From: Rhizomys pruinosus
Lineage: Eukaryota; Chordata; Mammalia; Rodentia; Spalacidae
Direction of reading: 5' to 3'
DNA length: 64,000 nt
NCBI GenBank assembly: GCA_009823505.1
Contig: VZQC01000400.1
Span: 189,349 to 253,348 of the forward strand
Part shown: positions 1 through 10,375 of the stretch, one piece after another
Layout of the letters: each line of letters begins with the position of its first letter
How positions within the stretch are numbered: the first letter of the stretch is position 1
The notes under the pieces: generated by a model
Told to the model about the DNA's origin: nothing
What the model saw: the letters and a program-made list of their open reading frames with translations, nothing else
Databases searched by the model: none
Position numbers and translations under genes: made by a program

Positions 1-327
1 AAGGTAAACCATCACAAGCTCTCCCTGAGACAGGGAGTGCCTTGTCTATGTGGTGCTCCAGCCAGTGCAACAGGGCAGAACAATGTACAAACACATTACA
101 AAGGGAGAGATAAAAAAAATTGTCATTTTTCCCTAGTTATGATACATGGATGCTCACAGTAATAAATCTCTGAAATAGTTGTTAGAATGCTTTTAACAAG
201 GTCAAATAAGATTTCAATATGCAAAGTCAACTGCATCTAATAACACATATAAATTATGACATATTTGCTAAAAATAACCCACAAGTCATAAAAGCATGAA
301 AGTCTTTAAAATTCTATAAAACAAACT

Positions 328-455
328 TTTTTTTTTGAGATTTTGGGTCTTAGGTAGCCCAGGCTGGCCTTGAACTATGAAGTTGAAGAACAACTCCTGA
401 TCCTCCTGCCTCCCGTCACATGCTAGGATTGCAGTTGAGTGCCACCACGGTTGGC
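328..455 (-). mobile_element. B1 SINE, old
   Basis: T-tract, gggtcttaggtagcccaggc, ggccttgaact, and gtgccaccacg at the far end. Confidence 0.8.
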
Positions 456-477
456 TAAAACAATCTGAAACCCTATT

Positions 478-636
478 TTTCCCTATATGTGCAGTGTATG
501 TCACCAAGGCCAGAAGGTGTCAGATCCCCTGCAGCTGGAGTTACAGGTGGTTGATCTTCCTAGTGTGGGTGTTGGGAATTGAACTTGTCTTCTGCAAGAG
601 CAGCAAGTGTTCTTGCTGAGAGCTCTCTCCAGCCCA
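478..636 (-). mobile_element. B2 SINE, partial
   Basis: gtgtgggtgttgggaattga, then agagctctctccagccc at the 5' end of the element. Confidence 0.8.
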
Positions 637-696
637 TAAAATAGAAATATTTAGGTACACATATACTACCACAGCAACAAATTAAAAGGTATTTTA

Positions 697-1075
697 CAGC
701 TGTGAAGGATAGCTTTGGTGTCCACTTGACACATCTGGGTTGAGAGAGCCTCAATTGGGGAATTGCCTTCCACTGGCTGGCCTGTGGAGTATTGTGTTGA
801 CTGTTGAGTGATGGGGGAGGGCCCAGCCCACTATGGGTGGTGCCACCCTTGGGCAGGTTATTGTATATTATATAAGGCAGGCCAGGGGAGCAAGCCAGTA
901 AGCAGCACTCCTCCATGGCCTGTGCTTCCAGCTCTTGCCGCCAGGTTCTTTCCGAGTTCCTACCTTGGGCTCCCTAAGCGATGGGTCTGTGACCCAGGAG
1001 ATACAAGATGAATAAACCTTCTCCTCTCCAAGTTGGAACTGACCAGAACTTTTTGCCACAGCAAAAAGGTGGAGG
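697..1075 (+). repeat. Dispersed rodent repeat (family not named)
   Basis: Contains tccacttgacacatctgggt, gatgggggagggcccagccc, cagtaagcagcactcctcca and gatgaataaacc. The same family occurs at 53993-54262 and 61255-61520. It is common in rodent DNA, but I cannot assign its class with confidence. Confidence 0.65.
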
Positions 1076-1148
1076 GCAAAGCTAAAGATAAAAGGCAGAA
1101 TCATCAATTATCTGAAAAGAACACAGGAGACTCCCTGGTTTCAAGCTG

Positions 1149-1151
<3 letters not shown>

Positions 1152-1179
<28 letters not shown>

Positions 1180-1322
1180 GGTCTTTTCGAGACTGGGTCT
1201 TCCTGTAGCCCCAGCTGTCCTGGAACTCACTCTGTAGACCAGGCTAGCATTGAACTCACAAAGATCCACCTGCCTCTGCCTCCCAAGTGCTAGGATTAAA
1301 GGCGTGTGCCACCACGCCCTGC
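1152..1322 (-). mobile_element. B1 SINE
   Basis: T29 tract, then a near-full B1 ending gccaccacgccc. Confidence 0.9.
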
Positions 1323-1354
1323 TACAAGTTGCAAAAACCTTTAAAAAAATGTAT

Positions 1355-1525
1355 TAATGCCATTTGTTAGTGTATGGGTTCTCACATGGAGGTGAGAGGA
1401 CAACTTGGAGGTGCTGGTTCTTTCCTCCATTATGTGGGTTCTAGGATTAAACTGAGGGCCTCAGGCTTGGTAGCAAATGCCTGTACCCATTAAGTAAATT
1501 GGCTGATTGATTTCCCAACGGCCCC
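1355..1525 (-). mobile_element. B3-like SINE
   Basis: Contains gtgagaggacaacttggagg and ctcaggcttggtagcaaatg, the B3/B4-type body rather than B2. Confidence 0.65.
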
Positions 1526-1604
1526 CTCCTCACTACTAATCTGAGGAGGGCAAACCAAACACAAAGGAATCGTTATCTACACTCCAGAAATGATAAAAGG
1601 ATAG

Positions 1605-1835
1605 GGATGGAGAGATGGCTCAGTGGTTAAGGGCACTGGCTGCTCTTACAGATGACCTGGGTTCAATTCCCAGCACCCACATGGCAGTTAACCATTGTCT
1701 GTAATGCATTTCAGGGGAATCCAGTGCCCTCTTCTGACTTCTGCAGGCATTGCACAATGTAGGTGGACTTATATACCTGCAGGCAATGCACTCACATAAT
1801 AGAAATATTTTCAAAATAATAAAACAACAAAGAAT
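1605..1835 (+). mobile_element. B2 SINE
   Basis: ggagagatggctcagtggtt, box B-like gggttcaattcccagc, A-rich tail. Confidence 0.87.
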
Positions 1836-1925
1836 GAGCCAGGTGTGGCAGCTGGTAATCTCAAAGGTTGACGCAGGAGGGATCAGTGAGTTTGAAAGCA
1901 GCCTGGGGTAAGGAAAATTCACAAA
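1836..1925 (+). mobile_element. B1 fragment
   Basis: Weak B1 match from gccaggtgtggcagctggta. Confidence 0.5.
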
Positions 1926-1926
1926 A

Positions 1927-2498
1927 GTGTATCCCAGAAAGTGTTCAACGTCGCTGATAATTAAAAGCAGCTTAAGATTTCACCTTACCCCAGTAAGAAT
2001 GGCCAAGATTAGGAAAACAAATGACACCAAATGCTGGAGAGGTTGTAGAGAAAGGGGAAGACTCATCCACTGCTGGTGGGAATGCAAACTCGTGAAACCC
2101 CTATGGAAAGCAGTGTGGAGAACTCTTAAAAAAAGACTGAAAATGAGCCTACCACCTGACCCAGTCATAGCACTCCTGGATATATACCCACAATACTCAT
2201 CCTATCACAAAGACACATACACATCTCTTGCAGCTCTCTTCACAATAGCAAAAAGCTGGGAGCAACCCAAATGTCCTTCAACCAATGAGTGGATACAGAA
2301 AATGTGGCACATCTACACAATGGAGTTCTATGCAGCAGTAAAGAGATGACATCATGAACTTTGCAGGTAAATGGATGGAGCTAGAAGACATGCTAAGTGA
2401 AGTAACACAGTCCCAGAAAAACAAACAACATATGGTGCGCCCCTTACTTATGGATGCTAGCACAAAATCCCTAGTTGCAAGGCGAACTGAGCATCATC
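1927..2498 (+). mobile_element. L1 fragment: end of ORF2 and start of 3' UTR
   Basis: A 140-codon reading frame with the end of L1 ORF2: [39 protein letters not shown] and [15 protein letters not shown], then a stop. It is truncated at the 5' end. Its 3' part resumes at 3035 after a B1 and a B2 insertion. Confidence 0.9.
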
Positions 2499-2676
2499 TT
2501 TTTTTTTAATTTTTAATTTTTTTGGGGGGGGGTTCTTTTTGAGACAGGGTCTTCCTATAGCTCCAGCTGTCCTGGAACTCACTGTGTAGTTCCAGGTTGG
2601 CCTTGAACTCACGAAGATCCACCTGCCTCAGCCTCCCAAGTGCCGGGATTAAAGGCATGCACCACCACGCCCAGCT
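2499..2676 (-). mobile_element. B1 SINE inside an L1
   Basis: T/A-rich tail, G-run, full B1 body ending gcaccaccacgcccagc. It separates two parts of the L1 at 1927-3210. Confidence 0.88.
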
Positions 2677-2796
2677 TTTATATTTTATAAGAGCAGCAGT
2701 ATGGTTAAAAGGTGAATCCCTTAATGGGCTTGAGAATTAACCTACCACTTATGTTCAGATTTTGTAATATTGGTATATGGAGGATATGTATCATGT

Positions 2797-3005
2797 TTAA
2801 TTTTTTATGTGTATAACTGTACTGTCTGCATGTAGGTTGGTGCACCCATGTCATGCAATGCCGGAAGTCAGAAGAGGGTGTCGGATTCCCCTGGAACTGG
2901 AGTTAAAGATGGTTCTCAGCCACCATGTGGGTGCTGGGAATCAAACCTGGGTCCTCTGCAAGAGCAGTCGGCAGGCACTAACCACTGAACCATCTCTCCA
3001 GCCCC
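2797..3005 (-). mobile_element. B2 SINE inside an L1
   Basis: atgtgtataactgtactgtc to ccatctctccagcccc. Confidence 0.88.
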
Positions 3006-3034
3006 ATGTATGCATATTTTGAATTAATATACAA

Positions 3035-3210
3035 TTAAAAGGGAAAATGTGGCAAAAAAAGACAGAGAAAAAATGTAAGACATGTATGGCAGAATGCAGG
3101 AACAGGGGTGGGGAGGATGGCATGGACAGGGGAATGTGTTTAAATTGAACTGAGTAACATATGAAATACGCAAAATGACAATAAAAAATTAAAAAAAATA
3201 AAAAGAGAAG
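3035..3210 (+). mobile_element. L1 3' tail
   Basis: Contains tatggcagaatgcaggaaca, a G-rich tract (ggggtggggaggatgg), acatatgaaatacgcaaa and an A-rich end. The same tail is seen at 51440-51600, so it is probably the continuation of the L1 at 1927. Confidence 0.75.
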
Positions 3211-3476
3211 GCAGGGTAATTCAAAGACATAGAAACAACAAAACCATTTTTTACCTTACCCACCAAATCTATTATTAGGTCAACAATCAGAAGTATGTGG
3301 ACACATAAGCACCAAGGGGTATATTTTTTTATCACAAAGCAGAAAATGTAAATGGGTCAAGAACAGAATGGAGAGGGTAGAGAGAGCTTGGTGCTGAAGA
3401 GCTGGCTGTTCTTGCCTTGTTTACATTACAAATCATTATTGTCCACAACCCTAAAACTTCAAGTTCATGATGGTGT

Positions 3477-3634
3477 TTTTTTTTTTTTTTGTATTTTTGA
3501 GACAGGGTCTCCCTTTAGTCCCAGCTGGCCCGGAGTTTGCTCTTTAGACCAGGCTGGCCTTGAACTCACAGAGATCCACCTGCCTCTGCCTCCAGAATGC
3601 AGGGATTAAAGGCATGGGCCACCATGCCCGGCCA
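3477..3634 (-). mobile_element. B1 SINE
   Basis: T-tract, gagacagggtctcccttta, ending caccatgcccggcc. Confidence 0.9.
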
Positions 3635-4131
3635 TGATGTTTAAATTTAACTGATGTTTAGTGTTAGCAATCACATATAAATCAATTCAGGGTTCTAAAG
3701 AATCTTCTAAGCAAGTCAGGCTAATTCCAATATGGTCAAACTACTATATCCTCACTTTTCTCCCACAGTAAAACTATGAGTTCTTGAACTGTTAATGGCA
3801 TTCTACAGACAAGGTATGATGAAACAAAAACTATTGTTTTCTAAAACTGAGACAGGTGAAGGGTCTCTCCTACACACAGGACCAAGTCTCGAAACCTTGC
3901 AGAGTGGGCATGTTATAGTCCTTGTTTCCTTCTCCTGCCATATCCCACAAAAAATGGTCAACACGAGATTTTTTAAATTGGGGGTAGAAAGGTGAAATAA
4001 AATAGCTGGTTTAAGTTGAGCTGACTTCCCCACACATTCTCTAAAACCTCTGTGACTGTGAGCAAAGGAGGAGGATGGGGTCAGAACATTGTACTTCCTT
4101 TTCAAAAACAACACTGTAAAAGACAACACTT

Positions 4132-4363
4132 GGGCTGGAGAGATGGCTCAGCAGATAAGAGCACTGACTGCTCTTGCAGAAGGACTGGGATGTGATTCTC
4201 AGCACTCACATGGTAGCTCTCAACCAACCATGTGTAGCGCCAGTTCCAGGAGATCCAACTCCATCTTCTGACCTTCTCAGGCATGGCAGGACACAGGTGC
4301 ACTTACATACATGCAAGCAATATGCTGATACACATTAAATAAATAAAATATTTGTAATAATAA
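4132..4363 (+). mobile_element. B2 SINE just past the Stt3b 3' end
   Basis: Full B2 flanked by a perfect 15-bp duplication (taaaagacaacactt, 4117-4131 and 4364-4378). Opposite in direction to Stt3b. Confidence 0.93.
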
Positions 4364-4384
4364 TAAAAGACAACACTTAACACA

Positions 4385-5909
4385 AAATTTGAATTAACTT
4401 TATTTCCCCTATGGTCAACAACTTCTCTGCACTGAAGTGTAAAGCAACAAAGTAAAATAAAATCCCCCAAATGACAAGGTATCAGAAATCCAGATTTAGT
4501 TACACTTTATTTGTGAAAATGTTCAGCCATTTTATTGGTCTGTAAAAGAACCATCATCCTGGTCAAAAATGAATTCTATAAATCAAAGAATATTCTACAC
4601 CTTGAAAAAGGAAGTCAGCAGTAACATTCTCAGTGAACACTGGAAATTACATTTTCTTCATAAAAGGTACATACTATTCTGTACTTTCCACCAAAAGCAG
4701 TGGTGAGTTATGCTTGTTATATAAAAAAGTTCTCCTGTGGCAGGAAAAACCCTTTCTCTTTCACTTTTACTAAACAACTGGAGAAAATTTTCAAGTCTGT
4801 ATAAAGTTGCCTATAAGTTGGAAAATGAACATATTCAATCTCCATTTATATTTTAGTGCATTTTTTTGACAATTGTCACATTTGTAATAAAAGTAAGAAA
4901 CGCCTACATAGCACTAAAGAGTGTTTCATCAAATGCTTAAGGTATTAAAACATGGGACACAGAACAGAAATCACTGTGATGAATGACTGGTGTCAAAGGA
5001 GAATAATCTAGGCAAAGTTTACAAATCCTTTGTCACTCTGAAGGGTCACAGAAAATGAACTTTGGATACCTGTCCACTTTGAGGGTTTTCCCTTCATCTT
5101 CTACATATAAACATGGCGCTAACCTCGGTACTAAGGGTACTCAAGCCATGCTGGTGAGCAACATTCTGTGTGTGGTCGCCATGATTCCCAAAGGATATAA
5201 ATTTAGCCCTTGAATGAAGAACATATGAAACCTGCTCTGCAAGTACCTGGTGGAAACACCTGCTCTAGGCAGTACTAATGCATCAGCACAAATTCTAGTC
5301 AGTTACCTACGCAGAGATCCACCTTCAACAGCAGCTTCTTACAGCGACAGTGAGTAAGAGAGTATGCATTTGATGAAACATTCTTTGCACTGGAAAAACA
5401 GGAAAATAAATACAGTTCATGGAAGTAGACTCACTCTGCTAATACCTTTCTCAGACCTGGGCTAGTTTGTGTACTGGTTCAAGAAGCTCTTGTCACATTT
5501 GCCACTTGTATTTTACATATTGCTATTTGGGTAATTCAAACAAAATACAGGCAGGTCTTGTAAAAGAATAAAAACATTGACAAGTATGCATGTGCCAGGG
5601 ACCAAATCAGAGGGTTCTTTGGTGCAATTAGTCCAAATTCTCAGATTTGAAGGATAATATGTACCAATAAAAAAATCTGCTGCTAGACGTTCACAGCAGG
5701 GCTCTGTCTTGCTTCACGTTACAAATCGAAAACAGCTGTTCTCAATAAACCAATTTAATTTTTAAATGAGGCATTGCCAGAAAATTGTGTACATTAACCT
5801 GGACCAGTCATGGTTCTGTACCCTTGGTGCTGTGAAACACGACATGAGCTGAAGGCAAAGACCGGCTCTCACAAGGACAACGGCTGCAAACCAGGAGCCA
5901 GAACAGTGT
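4385..5909 (-). other. Stt3b: Stt3b 3' UTR
   Basis: About 1.5 kb downstream of the stop codon, free of SINEs and AT-rich, unlike the repeat-packed DNA on either side. That fits conserved exon sequence. On the minus strand AATAAA occurs at 4536-4531, 4511-4506 and 4404-4399. The last is followed by a GT-rich stretch, so cleavage near 4385 is the best estimate. Earlier sites may give shorter transcripts. Confidence 0.75.
4399..4404 (-). promoter_or_regulatory. Likely Stt3b poly(A) signal AATAAA
   Basis: AATAAA on the minus strand, followed within about 40 bases by a T/GT-rich downstream element (TTTTGTGTTAAGTGTTG). It is the last of three AATAAA hexamers in the 3' UTR. Confidence 0.65.
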
Positions 5910-5990
5910 CTAAACAGTCTTCTTAGAGATTTTCTTGCCTTTCTTAAAAACTAGCTTATTTTTAATGTAGCCACGCTTCCTTTTGGTAGT
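5910..5990 (-). CDS. Stt3b: Stt3b last coding exon and stop codon, about residues 801-826
   Basis: This exon has 26 codons and TAG (5912-5910). It encodes a strongly basic tail, [12 protein letters not shown] and then [11 protein letters not shown], which STT3A lacks. The acceptor is tcctag. The 3' UTR follows directly in the same exon. Confidence 0.97.
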   Translation of the reverse strand, partial: TTKRKRGYIKNKLVFKKGKKISKKTV

Positions 5991-8900
5991 CTAGGAAGAA
6001 AAAAGAACACATGGTATTAGTGTGGGCCTCTTACAGGTTAAAACTAGAATGAAACACATGGCTCACTGTATTATGAAGACTGTCTTAGCTTTTTGGACCT
6101 GACCTTTGAATGTTCAGTGAGCAGCACTGTTTTATGCTGAGAAGTCTGAGGTGAGAAGAGCTGTGTCACTGGCTTTAAGAGGAAAGAAGGATGAGCACAG
6201 CATTCTTTATCTCTCCTCAACCACTGAATGCTTGGTGGTAATGAGTACAAATTCTAGGCACTAGTCTAAGGAACTGGAAAATGGTAACGCTGCTGTTAGT
6301 TTAGGCTCCAAGGGACTCAACTGTGAATCAGAAATATAAGTTAATTTAGCCACTTTTAAAGCTGTACTTTATTTTACCGGGTCTTTTTGAGACAGGTTCT
6401 CGCAGCAGCCACAGCTGGCCTGGAACTCAGACCAGACTGGCCTTGATCTCATGGAGCTCCACCTACCTCTGCCTCCCGAGTACTGGCACTCAGGAGATTG
6501 AGGTAGGAGGATCCCAGGTTGGAGGCCACCTGGGCTACATAGTAAGTTCTAGGCCAGGCTAGGCTACCCAGTGAAACTGCCTCATAAAATAAGTTAATCA
6601 AAGTATTTACCACTTTTACAGTACAAGCATATTACTTGTGTTATGAATGCATTTGGTATAAACTTTAACCAAGATAAACAGTTGCTTCAACATTTTTTTT
6701 TTTTTTTTTTTGGTCTTTTTGAGACAGGTCTTCCTGTAGCCTAAGCTGTCCTGGAACTTGCTATGTAGACCAGGCTGGCCTTGAACGCACAGAGATCCGC
6801 CTGCCTCTGCCTCCAGAGTAGGGAATAAAGGTGTGCGCCACCATGCCCAGTGCTTCAACAATTTAAAGTAACTTCTGAGCTATGGGAACCTAAGCTTCCC
6901 TTGAAAAACAATAACAAAAATCAGTTTAATAATTAGTGCTTTAATACTAGAACCTTACAACACAACCTTAGTATTTTACTGACTGCTCATCACCTCCCCT
7001 CTTCCACTCTTTTTCAGTCATCTTTAAGAGGAAAGATTAAGAGATCTACTTGGCTTAAATGAGCACTAATGACCCATAAAAAAAATTCCTTATCCTATTA
7101 AACATTTATTAGAAAAGACTGCAATGACCTCATCCTAAGTCTAGCCTACAAACTCACAATTATGTTGAAAATAATTAGCTCAATTAAGATAAATGATTTT
7201 TTTTGCCTCATTTTCCTTTCAGAAAGACTCACCTAACTGGGCCCGTTTTTAGACAGTGAAAAATCTAATAACATTGTATAAGAACAGAACACAAAGATGC
7301 AATACAAATCTGAATTAACCCAGAAAAAGAGACTAATTAATAGTGACAATTCTTTAAGTACTTGGTATTTTTACTCTTCATACATATTTGGAAAGTGGTG
7401 GTAATAGGTACTGTTTTACAGAGACATCCCACTAACAGGCAGGGCACAGACTAAAGGGGGAATGCCTCTAGAAATGTCTTACCTGGGTCGCCGACTCCCA
7501 GACCATCTGGAAAAGCTGCTAAGAAATCCCTCAAGTACTCACTTTGAAAAGAATTTTCATAGCCCTATATTACTTTGCATACATAAGTCATAATCTTTAT
7601 GGATTTGGTAAACAGAAATTTATTAGCAATTTTCAGTAATTATACTTCATACAACCAATCTACCCACCAACCCTGAATTACTCTCCTATGAAAATGACTT
7701 CCCATGGCACCTACCTTCTTTGACAAATACTTCTGTTTGGGGAAGATGTTGGTGACTCGAGGCTTATGATCTAACGTCTCCCTGTTGTCAGGTGCTTTCA
7801 CTTTATATATCCTGACAAGCCAGTGTTCTGATGTAAAGGCTTCTTCCAAATGCTTGAATTTAATGTCCTTATTTCCAATTTCGGCATTACGTGTTCGGTC
7901 AAAACCTGGGGGTGTACGAAAATCTAGCTGCAAAAGTAACATTCGTACTCGATGTTAGCTACCCTAGAAAACAGTGCTAGACAGTAAATTTTATCACAGA
8001 GCAATGTCCTTCTGTACTAAATAGAATGGAGGCACATATCTTAACAGTTCTCATATACTCATAATTAGATGGGAAGAAAATCTAAATACAGTGGAATATA
8101 TATTTCTTAGAGTCTTCAAAAACAGATGAGCAACCTATAGGTAATGACAAAACCACAAAATTGAAACAAAATCCACTCAAATCCTTCTTGCAGTACAGAG
8201 GGCTAACACTCTGAAGGTGCTTCTGTTTCTTTGCCTGACCTGTCAGGCAAAGGGTCTTCATTCCGCTCTTATGCACTGGAATGACAGTTCAAATATCATC
8301 ACTTCAGAGACAAGTTTTTGAAACTGGTGGTCAGTAAGACTCAATTCCTTCCTTAGAACTGCACTTGCTCACTCCACAGCACACTGTGCTGACATTTAAC
8401 GCAGTCTAAAATGACTTCCAACCTCTACTAGTACAAGGACTATCTCAACCACACTCAGATCTATCTCTGCTATTCAATACAGAATACCCAAGTGAGCACT
8501 GACCTTCCTGAAGGTGCGAACTTCAAAGGAAGCTAAGCCAGCCTGGCCTATGGGAGGACGTAGAATAACTCATTTATAAAATTGTAGGAGTTCTTGCTTG
8601 CTTTCCTACATAACAGTAAAATTATGCTTCATGTCTGAACATGCATCTTTTTTTTTTTTTTTTTTTGGTCTTGAGACAGGAACTCCTGTAGCCCAGCTTG
8701 GCCTTGAACTCACAGAGTTCCACCTGCCTCTGCCTCCCGACTGCCGGGATTAAAGGTGTGCACCACCAAGCCCAGCCAAAGATGCATCATTTTTTTTTTA
8801 ATTTTTTTTTTTTTAAATTTCTGTATGTGTATCAATGTACTGTCTGCATGCAGGTTTGTGCACCCGTGTCGTGCAATGCCACGGAGGTCAGAAGAGGGTG

Positions 8901-10327
8901 TCGGATTCCCGTGGAACTGGAGTTCTCCTGGAATTGGAGTTTCAGACAGTTCTCGGCCGCCATGTGGGTGCTGGGGATCGAACCCAGGTCCTCTGTAAGA
9001 GCGGTCGGCGCTCTTAACCGCTAGGCCATCTCTCCAGCCCCCAAAGATGCATCATTCTTAAGGCAGGCATTAAAATGCATTCATGTAAGCAACAAGGCTT
9101 AACCTGCTCATAAAACTTGAGTGGGAGAAACGAGAGTGCCTTCACTGTAATCATCAGTGAGCAAAGATTCACCCAAGAAAAACCATTTTCTGAGTAACTA
9201 TTATGGCCATGTGCCTCTTTCTTAGCATGAATTTGTAGACCACGTAGCACTCTTCAAAGGAAGTAAAAACACAAACAAAAATTCACACCCAGATAATTAT
9301 CTCTGGGGTGTTTTGCACATCTACCCTGGAGTAACATAGTAAATGGGAGCACAGCAATCCACAAACTCTTTTGAAGACTGCTATGCTGCCCTCACTGAAC
9401 TGAGAAGTTTGGAGTTTACTTTAAGTAAAAGAGAATTTACTTTCTGCCTTTAGGCGGGAAACAGGCTGGAAAAAAGACAGCTTTTCTTTCTTTTGCTGCC
9501 TGTTAATTACTTTTAGCTCAAAAGCCATTTTTATGTCAGAATAACATATTCTGGGTTCTATCAAAATCAAATCATCAGTCTAACCCACCCCTCAATTTCT
9601 TATAGACAAGAAAAAAAGTACTTGATCTAATTTTCTTCCCTAACTTGTCACACAGGTTTTAGAAATCTAGCTAGGCATGCTGGCACACGCCTGTAATCCT
9701 AGCACTCAGTATGCTGAAGCAGGAAGATCAGGAGTTTGAATCCTTAGTACATTTTTCTCCACAGTACAATCAAAGCACAATTATCTTGTTTTCTAGAGTT
9801 AAAAGAAGGTTTGTTTGAACAGAGACTATAGAAAAACTGATTGAACCAACCTGCATTTCTCCAAATCTGTAGTATGACATTTTATACATAAGGCAATTTA
9901 ACAAAGTAGGAGATCCAGCTTTGTCTACACGGAATTCTCCCTGTTGGGTAAAATAGTCACCTTCCTATGGGAGAGACACGAGAAAGTCGATGTCAGTACG
10001 ACTTAAGGCAGCAGTGTAAACTATGCTCATTTACACCTGCCCAGTTCCCAGATGAATCCTGTCAGATTTTCAAAAATTGGTACTATTTTTGTACTAATTT
10101 TTATTGAGTTTAAGCTCCCTACAAATGATAATTTGATACTGAAAAATTTCAGATGGTAAAAGTAATCTCTGACTCAAATTCCTTTTATAGGAACAAGTTC
10201 TAAAGTGATACTTATATATGGTTGAAATGATGAATGTATGAAGTTACTTATACCACTGAGACTAAAAAGTTGGGAACCACGTAAATTTCATCAGCAGAGA
10301 CAAGTTAACTAAACCAGATAAACACAT

Positions 10328-10375
<48 letters not shown>

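Larger units (their letters stand above)
5991..7714 (-). other. Intron between the last two Stt3b exons
   Basis: 1.7 kb. It holds two B1 pieces in opposite directions (6376-6595) and a B1 with a T-tract (6691-6850). The rest is unique AT-rich DNA with nothing else recognised. Confidence 0.85.
7928..9850 (-). other. Stt3b intron
   Basis: 1.9 kb. It holds a B1 (8648-8777), a B2 (8791-9042) and a B1/ID fragment (9668-9770). Nothing else is recognised. Confidence 0.85.

Noticed and set aside
1927..2349. 140-codon plus-strand ORF as a host gene
   Set aside because: It encodes the C-terminal end of L1 ORF2 and is followed by an L1 3' UTR.
8698..9024. Overlapping 60-108 codon ORFs with CWGSNPGPL- or [13 protein letters not shown] ends, here and at many other sites
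   Set aside because: They are translations of B2 and B1 SINEs; the same peptides recur wherever a SINE lies.
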